A DNA stretch of 64,000 nucleotides from CBDBLK01 sp965215445. GTDB lineage: Bacteria > Bdellovibrionota > Bacteriovoracia > Bacteriovoracales > Bacteriovoracaceae. The translations under genes and the position numbers were made by a program. Shown here piece by piece: positions 17,537-27,075 of the stretch (position 1 is the stretch's first letter; every line of letters starts with the position of its first letter). The stretch lies in the NCBI GenBank assembly GCA_965215445.1, contig CBDCDT010000002.1:124001-188000 (forward strand), read 5' to 3'. The notes beneath the pieces are model-generated. The model did not search any database. It worked only from the letters and a program-made list of their open reading frames with translations, and was not told where the DNA came from.

Positions 17537-17633
17537 GAAAAATAAAAAGTGTCTTTTTTGTTTTCAATTCTTTGTACTACAACGCAATTTCAATGTGTTA
17601 GAAAAACTGATCCCCGACCCCCTGCAAAACAAC

Positions 17634-19307
17634 ACCTCTAACAGTAATAATTAAAGCCACTTCCTAAACGAAATACTCTCTCCCCGTTCTCATGGGAATC
17701 TACAAAAGTAGAAATTAAAGCTACCTCCTAAACGAATGGGAGCGCTCTCAATGAAACAATCTACAAAAGTAGAAATTAAAGCTACCTCCTAAACTGTGCT
17801 ATTTCATCCTTGATCTCTTGAATCTACAAAAGTAGAAATTAAAGCTACCTCCTAAACACGATCGAGATGGGATGCATCCCCGACTGATCTACAAAAGTAG
17901 AAATTAAAGCTACCTCCTAAACTTGCGTGTCTGCTCGTGGAAGTGTTTGTGATCTACAAAAGTAGAAATTAAAGCTACCTCCTAAACGATGTAAGAATGC
18001 CGTTCCATAGACGATCTACAAAAGTAGAAATTAAAGCTACCTCCTAAACGGGTTCAACATACACGCCCCAACTGTATCTACAAAAGTAGAAATTAAAGCT
18101 ACCTCCTAAACACATTATATGCGTATTTATTTTTACGGATCTACAAAAGTAGAAATTAAAGCTACCTCCTAAACCGAAAAAGGAAGAAGCGGTACAGGAA
18201 ATCTACAAAAGTAGAAATTAAAGCTACCTCCTAAACGTGTATCCCACATGCCTTGGCCGAGGCATCTACAAAAGTAGAAATTAAAGCTACCTCCTAAACT
18301 CGCTACCACACAATTTACGACACTCATCTACAAAAGTAGAAATTAAAGCTACCTCCTAAACCAGCAGGACTACATTATCAACACCCGATCTACAAAAGTA
18401 GAAATTAAAGCTACCTCCTAAACCCTAATAGACGAATATACAAACAACGAAATCTACAAAAGTAGAAATTAAAGCTACCTCCTAAACCATGAGTATCGCA
18501 ATGGTGGAGTCGTCATCTACAAAAGTAGAAATTAAAGCTACCTCCTAAACACTAAGGGCCGCGAGGAATCCCACACATCATCTACAAAAGTAGAAATTAA
18601 AGCTACCTCCTAAACACGCATCCGGCATCAATGTCTAACAAAATCTACAAAAGTAGAAATTAAAGCTACCTCCTAAACACAACGCCTCTAAGCTCTCCAA
18701 ACTATCTACAAAAGTAGAAATTAAAGCTACCTCCTAAACTGGCATTTGAGCGGCCTTAATTTTTTATCTACAAAAGTAGAAATTAAAGCTACCTCCTAAA
18801 CACAAAAATCTGCCAAAGCCGTTACAATCTACAAAAGTAGAAATTAAAGCTACCTCCTAAACCTTTTAGGCCCACCCACAAACCAGACAGATCTACAAAA
18901 GTAGAAATTAAAGCTACCTCCTAAACACTGAAGACCAAATGCTTTTGGCGAACACATCTACAAAAGTAGAAATTAAAGCTACCTCCTAAACGTCGCTGAA
19001 AGCAGGCGCGAATATTTTATCTACAAAAGTAGAAATTAAAGCTACCTCCTAAACGTCGCTGAAAGCAGGCGCGAATATTTTATCTACAAAAGTAGAAATT
19101 AAAGCTACCTCCTAAACCCCTTCGTGATGGGTGTAAGGCGATGGATCTACAAAAGTAGAAATTAAAGCTACCTCCTAAACTAAAACCGAAAACATCGTGG
19201 GGTACATATCTACAAAAGTAGAAATTAAAGCTACCTCCTAAACGATTTTGTAAAAAAGTTGCAAAATTTTAATCTACAAAAGTAGAAATTAAAGCTACCT
19301 CCTAAAC
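17634..19307 (-). CRISPR. Type V-A CRISPR array: 26 intact 36-nt repeats plus one degenerate end repeat, 26 spacers
   Basis: The repeat, read on the minus strand, begins GTTTAGGAGGTAGCTTT and ends AATTTCTACTTTTGTAGAT, the Cas12a crRNA handle (stem TCTAC/GTAGA, TTTT loop). Intact copies start at 17698 and recur every 61-65 bp to 19272-19307. Spacers are 25-29 nt. The copy at about 17634-17669 is degenerate and marks the old, trailer end; the leader end is at 19307, next to cas2. Two adjacent spacers, 18992-19018 and 19055-19081, are identical, so a repeat-spacer unit was duplicated. All other spacers look unique. No spacer match to the rest of this window was noticed by eye. Confidence 0.98.
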
Positions 19308-19441
19308 AGGTAGCCAATAAACTGCAACGTATTTTCCAGCAGTTAGAGAACGAAATTGTTCAAAAAAGTGCCTTAAAACCATAAAATTATCCTTTTTTTG
19401 ACATTGAGACTGAGGTTTGCAATTTTGCTTCCCTTTGCGCC
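19308..19441 (-). promoter_or_regulatory. CRISPR leader
   Basis: The AT-rich stretch between the first repeat and the -10 box of the array promoter, with no ORF. It is the expected site of transcription start and of new spacer integration. It contains runs of A and T and no obvious palindrome. Confidence 0.7.
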
Positions 19442-19471
19442 TTTATAGTTTCAAAATCATGGTCTTGTCAA
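19442..19471 (-). promoter_or_regulatory. Predicted promoter of the CRISPR array
   Basis: Minus-strand TTGACA (19466-19471) and TATAAA (19442-19447) with an 18-nt spacer, immediately after the cas2 stop codon. The good match to the sigma-70 consensus suggests the array is transcribed independently of the cas operon, with RNA starting about 19435. Confidence 0.7.
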
Positions 19472-19479
19472 GCATTTTA

Positions 19480-19755
19480 TTAGCCAACAAAAATCAATTC
19501 CTCATCCTCATTTTTCGCATATCCAAATTTTAGTGTTTTGCAATTTTTGCTCAAAACAAAAAGTATAACACTATCCGATTGAGAGAATTTCTTGGCATAA
19601 CTTCCTTCTATTTTAGAGATAATATTGTTTAATATTCGATCACTATTTTTAATCTTAAAAACTGAATACTGTAAACGATAACCGAATTTGCATAAAAATT
19701 TAGAAAACCTTGTTCTCAGTTTATTATCACTAATATCGTAAGAAACTATTAACAT
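19480..19755 (-). CDS. cas2: CRISPR-associated endonuclease Cas2
   Basis: A 91-residue Cas2, the scaffold of the Cas1-Cas2 spacer integrase. It opens MLIVSYDIS with the conserved Asp at position 7, then RLQYSVFKI and SVILFVLSKN in the ferredoxin-like fold. The start ATG 19755 overlaps the end of cas1 by 7 nt. It is the last cas gene before the leader, as usual in type V-A loci. Confidence 0.95.
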   Translation of the reverse strand: MLIVSYDISDNKLRTRFSKFLCKFGYRLQYSVFKIKNSDRILNNIISKIEGSYAKKFSQSDSVILFVLSKNCKTLKFGYAKNEDEELIFVG

Positions 19756-20729
19756 CTTATGGTGTCCTTTAAATCAAAGACAGGATACTCATCTATTGGT
19801 CTTTCTCGAATAAATTGCCTATAGTATTTTTGCATATAGAGAAAAATTGGGGATTTATATTTTAAAATTGATTTCAGCAAAAAATCGACATAAGGCCTAG
19901 ATACTTTCCCAAAAAGCTGGTACTGATTATTAATGATAGTAAAATCCTTTTCCTTAATTTCTTTTAAAGAATAGGCTTTGCGAATACGCGCATCTATGAT
20001 GGGTCGAAAAGGCTCTACTAAATCACAAACTAAAGATTTCCTTTGATAAAAACATTGATGATAAACACCTTTGTAAAGATCAAAACCATATAAACACAAA
20101 AGACCTTCTACAAAATTAAAAAGGATTGTGTAACCAATATCTTGCAAAGAATTTATCGAATCGTGCTTAACTCTTGGTTTTCTTGAAATCCAGTTGCAAT
20201 CACCAAACAATATTTTAAAATATTCTCTACTCGCAATACCTTCCATGCCCAAGATTTTAGAAATATCTAAACTCTCATCAGAAAGCTTTTGTTGATATTC
20301 TTCAATTCTCTTTATAGTCTCTTTTGTATTTTTGTCTTTTTGTCTTATTTTTTTTAGAACGTGTATTTGATTGCCAATTTTATTTTTTATTATGTGTCTT
20401 GCAATAGAAAGCGAAGAATAGGAATACTGTTTTTCTCTAAGAAGAAAATTACCTTCTGTTTCTGAGTTCCATGTTCCATAGGGACGTAAGTTATGTCCCA
20501 TAAGCACAATACCAAATCCAAATTTCTTGGCCCTTTGAAGTAGTCCAGAAGTTATCGTTATATTACCAACTACATAAAGCGCAAATAATTTATAACAACT
20601 TGACTGATGAATAATTTTCCCATCAGTATTTTTAACAACAATATTATCATTTTTAAAACTCAGTTTCTCATCTTGGCTTACAAAAACAAAAACTATCTGT
20701 TTTTCTTTAAAATCGGGTAAACTTAACAT
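19749..20729 (-). CDS. cas1: CRISPR-associated integrase Cas1
   Basis: A 326-residue integrase that inserts new spacers. The catalytic residues appear as E163 (GMEGIASREYF), H224 (GVYHQCF) and D236 or E239 (LVCDLVEPFRP). The N-terminal domain has the usual beta region with TITSGLLQRAKKFGFGIVLM. The start ATG 20729 overlaps the end of cas4 by 7 nt. It acts with Cas2 and probably with Cas4, which selects PAM-bearing prespacers. Confidence 0.96.
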   Translation of the reverse strand: MLSLPDFKEKQIVFVFVSQDEKLSFKNDNIVVKNTDGKIIHQSSCYKLFALYVVGNITITSGLLQRAKKFGFGIVLMGHNLRPYGTWNSETEGNFLLREKQYSYSSLSIARHIIKNKIGNQIHVLKKIRQKDKNTKETIKRIEEYQQKLSDESLDISKILGMEGIASREYFKILFGDCNWISRKPRVKHDSINSLQDIGYTILFNFVEGLLCLYGFDLYKGVYHQCFYQRKSLVCDLVEPFRPIIDARIRKAYSLKEIKEKDFTIINNQYQLFGKVSRPYVDFLLKSILKYKSPIFLYMQKYYRQFIRERPIDEYPVFDLKDTIRC

Positions 20730-21286
20730 AACTCAGCCTTTTTGTCACACAAATGAGCATAGATGCACTTGGCACATTTTTTAGGATTCGCTAAAAAATC
20801 TTGTTTTAAGTTATAAGATTTTATATCTTCAATAATTTTTTCAAAACGATCTTGCATTGGTCTATCTTTATCAGGAGAAATAACAGGATAGCGTTTATTT
20901 GTGTCCATACTATAAAGAAATAATTTCTTTACCCGGTAACCCATTTCAATTAAGCAATGATATTGAGCATAGAGTTGAAAAACATATCCATCATAAACAG
21001 TTTTAATCATTTTTTTACGTTCAATTAAAACTCCTTCTTGGCCATCGTAAATATCTATCTTTCCACATAAATTATATTTTTCAGAATATACTGACATTCC
21101 TTGCAAAATATTTTTCTTCGTACTATAGTCTTGATTGTCGATGCTCTTATGGGATTCTTTACCTTCTACTTGTGCTTTCTCATGATAGGTTAACTGATGA
21201 CGATTTCCATACAATTGATGAAAATAGATAGAGCGCGGACAGAAAATAAAATCATTTAGAAAAGAAATAAGAATATAAGGTTCCAT
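20723..21286 (-). CDS. cas4: CRISPR-associated exonuclease Cas4
   Basis: A RecB-like nuclease, 187 residues from ATG 21286, which lies 7 nt after the cas12a stop with AAGGG upstream; a longer in-frame start would lie inside cas12a. The four iron-sulfur cysteines are C16 (FCPRSIYF) and C171, C174, C180 (CAKCIYAHLC). The nuclease motifs are GKIDIYDG and LIERKKM (Asp, then ExK), followed by the QLYAQYHCL helix (QhxxY). Cas4 trims and orients prespacers by their PAM. Confidence 0.93.
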   Translation of the reverse strand: MEPYILISFLNDFIFCPRSIYFHQLYGNRHQLTYHEKAQVEGKESHKSIDNQDYSTKKNILQGMSVYSEKYNLCGKIDIYDGQEGVLIERKKMIKTVYDGYVFQLYAQYHCLIEMGYRVKKLFLYSMDTNKRYPVISPDKDRPMQDRFEKIIEDIKSYNLKQDFLANPKKCAKCIYAHLCDKKAELC

Positions 21287-21293
21287 TAACCCT

Positions 21294-24200
21294 TCACCAT
21301 TTTCTTTTTTGCACAAATTGCAACCATGTTTCGCTTTTCAAGTCCTGCTCCTTATCTTGGTTTATCTGTTTTACCATTAATAAACCTTTAAGAGCAACAT
21401 GATAAGCGCCGTTGGCATCAGCATCCTTGGGTTGTTTAGGATTTGAATTATCAACATTTCTGGAATCAAAAAAACTTCCTTTATGATTTCTTACTGGAGA
21501 TATTATCCAATCTTCACCAGTTGAACTGTTGCTATTACGCATTTGCAAAGTCAGTTTAAAATATCGGATAAGTTGTTTAAAAAAATCTTTTTCAACCCTC
21601 TTTAAAATCTTGTCTTTTAAACATTTTCCTTGAGAAAATTCTATGTTGTACTTTTTAAATAATTCTTCCATTTCTTTTTTCAAGTTAATTGTATCTGTCT
21701 TATTAGAATTCTTGTTCCATTCAAGACGCTCTCCATGAGAGCATGCAACCCAATTAATTCCAAGGCCATATTTAGTCGGAAAATTTTCGTAATTAAAATG
21801 AAATTCAAAGTAATTTTCACTTGGATTAAAACATATTTTATCAAACCTTTTAAAAAAATCTTTGCTCTTTTCAATTGATTCATATTTTGGATAGAGTAAA
21901 TTTACAAAACCAGTCTCAGGGCAAATTTTGGAAGTGTAATGAGCGGGGACATAAAACATAAATCCAGTTTGCTTGCCTAGTTTTTGGAAACTCTCAAACG
22001 GAGCCGTCAATTGTAATGCTTTGGCCACTCCACCGATTTCGTCTCGATCAGTCCGCCTGCCACCTTTAGTTTTCAAAACCAAATAGTTAAGTTTATCTAT
22101 AAGTTTTTTTTCCAATTTTTGATAAACTTGTTTTTCAATCTTGAATCGGCCTCTTTTAAAACCAAAATTTAAATCTTCTAATACAATGATGGCCCGATGT
22201 TCTATCATGAGAGAAACTATTTTATGAACAACTTGAGATAAATATCCCTCCTTTAAATCTTTAATTTTTCCAATAGTGGCCCATGATTCCCTGGCCTTGG
22301 TTCTTTCTTTCTCTTTTTTATCTAAAAGTTCATGATAATCTTTTTCATTAAAAACATGTAATTTCCCCTGGTCTAAAATTTTGCCTTTAGCATTTATAAC
22401 TGAGAAGTACACCAAGTTTCGCTCTCCTCGATCCAGGCCAATAATATTGATTCCTTGATTATTTTTAATATACTCTTTAACTCCCTCATTGATTAATTTG
22501 TTTGCCTTTCCTCTTTTTGATTTAAAATTAGAAGTGATTGGAACATGAAATAAAAAAGTATTTTCTGCATAACGACGGTCTTTTATAATTGCATATTTTT
22601 GCTTTTTCTTTGGATCATTAAGATGGTGTCCTTTTTCCCAAATCTCCTTTGAGTAATTGAGAGATTTCTTACGATAAAAAAGTTCTGCTCGGCCATCTAA
22701 TTTATAGATTACGTCCCTAAGATTTTCATCACTAAATAATTCTTTCCAGTAAAGCGTTTGCAAATTAGGAGTTCCCCTTGTTTTAGGCGAAAAATCTTTG
22801 CTATAAACTTCAAAAAGATATAGCTGCCCTTTTTCTATGCATTGGCCAACATATTCTTGAGAAACATTTTGAAATGATATTTTATATCCTTGTTCCTCAA
22901 CTTCTCGATAAAATTCGCTAATATCCTTATATTTCTTTGTATCAGAAAACTTGAATTTAAATTGGCTCCAATCTTCGTGCTTACTTATAGAATCTTTAAA
23001 AAAGTCGATCATGTCTTGCATGTCTTCTAAATTAAAAGGTTTTTTTTCAAACCCTTCTTGGGGTTTTCCATTTTTTGTGAAACTAGAGTGATTTCTTATC
23101 TTATGAATTTTTTTTGATGGATTATACTTCTGAATATCTTTTTTTGGAAAAAATACTTTTACTAGCATTTTATTTGCCCCAGGCAAAAATTTATAATCCA
23201 TTTTTTGGTAACAACTTCCATTTTTAGGAATTGGGCCTTCAAAAATCTTCTTGTGTTCTCTATCTATAATTCCAAGAAAATATCTTTCATCCTTAAATAG
23301 AAACACACAGGAATTATCTTTTTCTTTATTTTTGTCCCAACCATCGGCAAGAGTTTGATTTTCAAAATTAAGTTTGTACTTTTCTACACTATAACGCTTT
23401 TTGGTAAGGTAGTTGCGAACTTGATTATAGAGAGGGATAATTTGACTCACATATCTATATAGTTCTTCAAATTCGCTATAAAACCCTCCATCTTTTTCAT
23501 AAATTTCCAAACCCATTTTTTCTTTTTGTTGATCTTTGAAATCAACTTGCAATGGTCTTAAAAATCCTTGCAATTCTTTCAAAGAATCGAGAAACCTTTT
23601 TATGGTCAACACCTTAGATTCTTTATTTTTTAATTCTTCCTTATTGACCTCGTTATATTCTTGAAGAATTAAAACCGCATCTTCATAAGATTCTTGAATT
23701 TCTTTGAGTATTTCTTTTTCTTCAAGAATTCCCTTATCGTTTTTTCTTTTAACAATTTTCCTTTTAAAAAAATTAAAAAGCACCTCATTGATATTGACTT
23801 TAGCATTTTCTTCTTGGAATTCCTCATCTCCAGACTGAACGCTATAAAATTCTAATGCTTTATGAATATCAGAAAAAGAGAAATAAAGGCCTTTCGCCCA
23901 CTTTTCTCTGACATCTTTAATTTTTTTAGTTTCTTTGCCGTTTTGAGAAGGAAACAATTTTTTTTCTGCATAATATTCCAAACAATGCTGAATTTGATTC
24001 CAGTTTCCAAAAATTTGGTGAGATATATGTCCTACACTAGAGTTTTTAATATAAATATTTTCTTGTTTTGCGCTCTCAATAGAACTTAAAACATTATCAA
24101 ACATTTTGGTGATATTAAACCCTTTTCCAACAACATCACCGTTTTTATCAACACAATAAAGTGACTTTATCTTTTCGCATAAATCTGCATCACTAGATAT

Positions 24201-25103
24201 TTCATCTAATCGAAAAGAAACTTCCTCTCGATCACTTAAAATTTGCTTATAAAGTTCTTCTAATTGACAACGACGAATATTTTTTCTTTGGCCATCAGTT
24301 AGTTCTGAACCTTGGGAATAAAGATTAATGATTTCGTTAATTCCTTTTTGTTTTTCATTGTCTTCAAGGCTTAACCCTCCACGAATTTTATTGTATTCCT
24401 CAATTCCTTCTTGAGTTAAGACCTGATCAAAGGCCTTAATAGTAAAAACATCATCGAGTTTAATTTTAAAATTATTTTCTATTTCAGAAAACTCTACTCC
24501 TAGTTCCTTGGCCTTCTTATAACGATTTATATTTTCTAAAAAACGAGGGAGATTCTCATGAATTAAACGATAACCTATAGAAGTAGAATGAGGTCTATTT
24601 GTATAAATATTTTTGCGATTTTCATAAAATCCCTGAAAATAAGTTGTCCGTTCTTTAAAACTCAAGATAATTTCTTTAGGGTTTTCAATGCCTTCTAAGT
24701 TAATTTTATTTTTTTCTAACCATTGAGGAAGAATTTCCTTAATAAATTTTTTGTCAAATAATTCCTTGCTCCTCAAAATATCAGCAATTTTTTTACGCAT
24801 TCTATCCTGTAGTTCATTTAATTTTTTGCCATCACTTTGTTTATTTTTATACTGTTGATATTCTTTGGAAAAATTTTCCAATTCAGTTTGAGCAAAAGAG
24901 AAATTTTTAAGCCGAGAATTTATAAAATCTTTATGGTATTCATCAATAATTTTTTTGGCCTTTTTATAATCTTCTGCCAAAACCTCATCTTCTTTTAACA
25001 GCCCTTTTTTGTTTATATTGTCTTCAGTTTCTCCCATCGGTTTGAGTTGAAACCTCAAGGTTTTATTAACAGGATAGAGATTAGTAAAATCTTCAAACTT
25101 CAT
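21294..25103 (-). CDS. cas12a: CRISPR effector nuclease Cas12a (Cpf1)
   Basis: The single-protein effector of type V-A, 1269 residues, a normal length. It processes its own crRNAs and cuts PAM-flanked DNA. RuvC motifs: D891 in IIGLDRGERNLVYF, E976 in IIVLEDLNFGFKRGR, and DADANGAYHVALKGL with D1227/D1229. The Nuc-domain Arg is R1189 in MRNSNSSTGEDW. The PAM-contact region reads LADGWDKNKEKDN, like the Francisella enzyme, and FLPGANKMLVKVFFPKK is also conserved, so a T-rich PAM is expected. The start ATG 25103 has GAGGAG about 8 nt upstream. First gene of the operon cas12a-cas4-cas1-cas2; low GC suggests transfer. Confidence 0.98.
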   Translation of the reverse strand: MKFEDFTNLYPVNKTLRFQLKPMGETEDNINKKGLLKEDEVLAEDYKKAKKIIDEYHKDFINSRLKNFSFAQTELENFSKEYQQYKNKQSDGKKLNELQDRMRKKIADILRSKELFDKKFIKEILPQWLEKNKINLEGIENPKEIILSFKERTTYFQGFYENRKNIYTNRPHSTSIGYRLIHENLPRFLENINRYKKAKELGVEFSEIENNFKIKLDDVFTIKAFDQVLTQEGIEEYNKIRGGLSLEDNEKQKGINEIINLYSQGSELTDGQRKNIRRCQLEELYKQILSDREEVSFRLDEISSDADLCEKIKSLYCVDKNGDVVGKGFNITKMFDNVLSSIESAKQENIYIKNSSVGHISHQIFGNWNQIQHCLEYYAEKKLFPSQNGKETKKIKDVREKWAKGLYFSFSDIHKALEFYSVQSGDEEFQEENAKVNINEVLFNFFKRKIVKRKNDKGILEEKEILKEIQESYEDAVLILQEYNEVNKEELKNKESKVLTIKRFLDSLKELQGFLRPLQVDFKDQQKEKMGLEIYEKDGGFYSEFEELYRYVSQIIPLYNQVRNYLTKKRYSVEKYKLNFENQTLADGWDKNKEKDNSCVFLFKDERYFLGIIDREHKKIFEGPIPKNGSCYQKMDYKFLPGANKMLVKVFFPKKDIQKYNPSKKIHKIRNHSSFTKNGKPQEGFEKKPFNLEDMQDMIDFFKDSISKHEDWSQFKFKFSDTKKYKDISEFYREVEEQGYKISFQNVSQEYVGQCIEKGQLYLFEVYSKDFSPKTRGTPNLQTLYWKELFSDENLRDVIYKLDGRAELFYRKKSLNYSKEIWEKGHHLNDPKKKQKYAIIKDRRYAENTFLFHVPITSNFKSKRGKANKLINEGVKEYIKNNQGINIIGLDRGERNLVYFSVINAKGKILDQGKLHVFNEKDYHELLDKKEKERTKARESWATIGKIKDLKEGYLSQVVHKIVSLMIEHRAIIVLEDLNFGFKRGRFKIEKQVYQKLEKKLIDKLNYLVLKTKGGRRTDRDEIGGVAKALQLTAPFESFQKLGKQTGFMFYVPAHYTSKICPETGFVNLLYPKYESIEKSKDFFKRFDKICFNPSENYFEFHFNYENFPTKYGLGINWVACSHGERLEWNKNSNKTDTINLKKEMEELFKKYNIEFSQGKCLKDKILKRVEKDFFKQLIRYFKLTLQMRNSNSSTGEDWIISPVRNHKGSFFDSRNVDNSNPKQPKDADANGAYHVALKGLLMVKQINQDKEQDLKSETWLQFVQKRKW

Positions 25104-25445
25104 CGCAGCATCTCCTCATAACCCAATTAGAGTTTTTATATGGTTAATATGGGGGCATTTCAACATGCGTCAATGTTTTTTTGATTAAATTTATTAACTA
25201 TTATCAAAAATAAGTAAAATTTACATATTTTTAACCCAATTTTCTTTCGATTTAGTAAACTTTCTCTGCAAAAAGTATAAGAAAGAAAACAAGTACCAAT
25301 ATTAAGAGGATTTTTCTCACAAAATTGCTTTTTTAGCTCAGCAACAAAAATAAAAAACGCAAAGCATCAACACAAATTATTTAAGCTGCTTAGCAAAAAA
25401 AACAACTTACATTCCGAGTTCAAAAGAGTATAACAGAAGGACAAA
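25104..25445. other. AT-rich intergenic region between cas12a and the leucine operon
   Basis: A 342-bp divergent intergenic region without an ORF. It holds the cas promoter on the minus side. On the plus side it carries the ribosome site AGAAGGA of the carboxylase gene and a possible TATAAG box at 25276. No anti-repeat or tracrRNA-like match to the CRISPR repeat is seen, as expected for Cas12a. Confidence 0.6.
25146..25173 (-). promoter_or_regulatory. Predicted promoter of the cas operon
   Basis: Minus-strand TTGACG (25168-25173) and CATATT (25146-25151) with a 16-nt spacer, ahead of the cas12a ribosome site. A second A+T box, TATAAA, lies a few bases downstream. Confidence 0.5.
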
Positions 25446-27059
25446 ATGGACACTCTGCCCACCCACATAGACACCCGCTCGGAAGATTTTGGACGCAACC
25501 GCGATTATCACACCGGTTTGCTCTCGGAGTTGCGCACGAGGTTGGACAAGATCAAGGAAGGCGGAGGGGCGGTCGCCGCCGAAAAACAACGCAAGAGGGG
25601 CAAACTTTTGGCCCGCGAGCGCATCGCCAGGTTGCTCGACGAGGGTTCGCCCTTTTTGGAAATTGCTCCTCTGGCCGCCGAGGGCCTGTACGAAAAGGAA
25701 GGCCCTGTGCCCGCCGCCGGGCTGGTTGCCGGCATTGGGCGCATCTGCGGCCGCGAGTGCCTGTTGGCCGCCAACGATGCCACCGTCAAAGGCGGAACTT
25801 ATTTTCCCATGACGGTCAAAAAGCACCTGCGCGCCCAGCAAATTGCGCTGGAAAATCGCCTGCCGTGTTTGTATTTGGTGGATTCGGGAGGGGCCTTCTT
25901 GCCTCGGCAGGATGAAGTTTTTCCCGACCGCGAACATTTCGGGCGCATCTTTTATAATCAGGCGCAAATGTCGGCCCGTGAGATTCCTCAAATCGCCGTA
26001 GTGTGTGGCCCGTGCACGGCCGGGGGGGCCTACGTTCCCGCCATGGCCGACGAGGCAATTATCGTTAAGGGAAGCGGCCATATTTTTTTGGCCGGGCCTC
26101 CTCTGGTCAAGGCCGCTACCGGAGAAGAAGTCAGCGCCGAGGACTTGGGCGGGGCAAGTGTGCACGCCCGCCAGTCGGGAGTGGTTGACCACTTCGCTGA
26201 AAATGAAGAAGAGGCCTTGCGCCTGGCCCGCCATATTGTGGAAAACTTAGGCCAGCGCCCCCGCCCCCAAACTCCCGAAGCGGTGGAGGAACCACTCTAT
26301 CCAAAAGAAGACCTCTACGGCATCGTCCCCCAAGACACGCGCGTCCCCTATGACGTGCGCGAAGTCATCGCCCGTTTGGTAGACGGCTCGCGCTTCAACG
26401 AATTTAAGGCCAACTACGGCAGCACTTTGGTGTGCGGTTTTGCTCGCCTGCACGGATACACGGTGGGCATCGTCGCCAATAACGGCGTACTCTTTTCCGA
26501 ATCGGCGATTAAAGGTGCCCACTTCGTGCAACTGTGTGGCCAGCGCCGCGTTCCCCTGGTTTTTTTACAAAATATCACCGGCTTTATGGTGGGAAAACAA
26601 TACGAATCCGAAGGCATCGCCAAACACGGCGCCAAGATGGTCACCGCCGTAAGCACGGTGAGCGTTCCCAAATTTACCGTCATCATCGGCGGCTCTTACG
26701 GGGCCGGCAATTACGGTATGTGTGGACGCGCCTATGGGCCGCGCTTTTTGTGGATGTGGCCCAACGCCAAGATTTCGGTGATGGGAGGTGAACAGGCGGC
26801 GGGAGTTCTCACCACTGTCCGCCAACAGGCGTTGAAAGCGCAAAAAAAACCATTGATGAACGACCAGCAAGTGGCCGAGTTTCAAAAACCGTTGCTTACA
26901 AAATACGCCCGCGAGAGCAGTGCCTATTACAGTAGCGCACGCCTGTGGGACGACGGCATTATCGACCCCGCCCAAACCCGCGACATTTTGGGATTGGCGA
27001 TTGCCACCAGTTTGCGAGTGCCCGTCGAAAAATCGCACTTCGGACTTTTTAGAATGTAA
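25446..27059 (+). CDS. mccB: Methylcrotonyl-CoA carboxylase, carboxyltransferase (beta) subunit
   Basis: Transfers CO2 from carboxybiotin to 3-methylcrotonyl-CoA in leucine breakdown. At 537 residues it is the usual size. Typical blocks: GGTYFPMTVKKHLRAQQIA, then LVDSGGAFLPRQDEVFPDRE and HFGRIFYNQAQMSA in the CoA half, and GSYGAGNYGMCGRAYGPRF with MGGEQAAGVL in the biotin half. The GGTYFPMTVKKH pattern separates it from propionyl-CoA carboxylase. It is the first gene of the leucine cluster; the isovaleryl-CoA dehydrogenase gene that usually precedes it is absent, and the CRISPR locus begins there instead. Confidence 0.92.
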   Translation: MDTLPTHIDTRSEDFGRNRDYHTGLLSELRTRLDKIKEGGGAVAAEKQRKRGKLLARERIARLLDEGSPFLEIAPLAAEGLYEKEGPVPAAGLVAGIGRICGRECLLAANDATVKGGTYFPMTVKKHLRAQQIALENRLPCLYLVDSGGAFLPRQDEVFPDREHFGRIFYNQAQMSAREIPQIAVVCGPCTAGGAYVPAMADEAIIVKGSGHIFLAGPPLVKAATGEEVSAEDLGGASVHARQSGVVDHFAENEEEALRLARHIVENLGQRPRPQTPEAVEEPLYPKEDLYGIVPQDTRVPYDVREVIARLVDGSRFNEFKANYGSTLVCGFARLHGYTVGIVANNGVLFSESAIKGAHFVQLCGQRRVPLVFLQNITGFMVGKQYESEGIAKHGAKMVTAVSTVSVPKFTVIIGGSYGAGNYGMCGRAYGPRFLWMWPNAKISVMGGEQAAGVLTTVRQQALKAQKKPLMNDQQVAEFQKPLLTKYARESSAYYSSARLWDDGIIDPAQTRDILGLAIATSLRVPVEKSHFGLFRM

Positions 27060-27075
27060 CCAAAGGACGCTACCC

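Noticed and set aside
19308..19441. TTGAG match of the pseudo-spacer next to a TTTG in the CRISPR leader
   Set aside because: Only five central positions agree and the seed start does not.
25104..25260. Possible target of the solitary pseudo-spacer in the cas12a promoter (CreR-type autoregulation)
   Set aside because: I compared the sequence after each TTTV site on both strands with CTGTTGAGCG and found no seed-like match.
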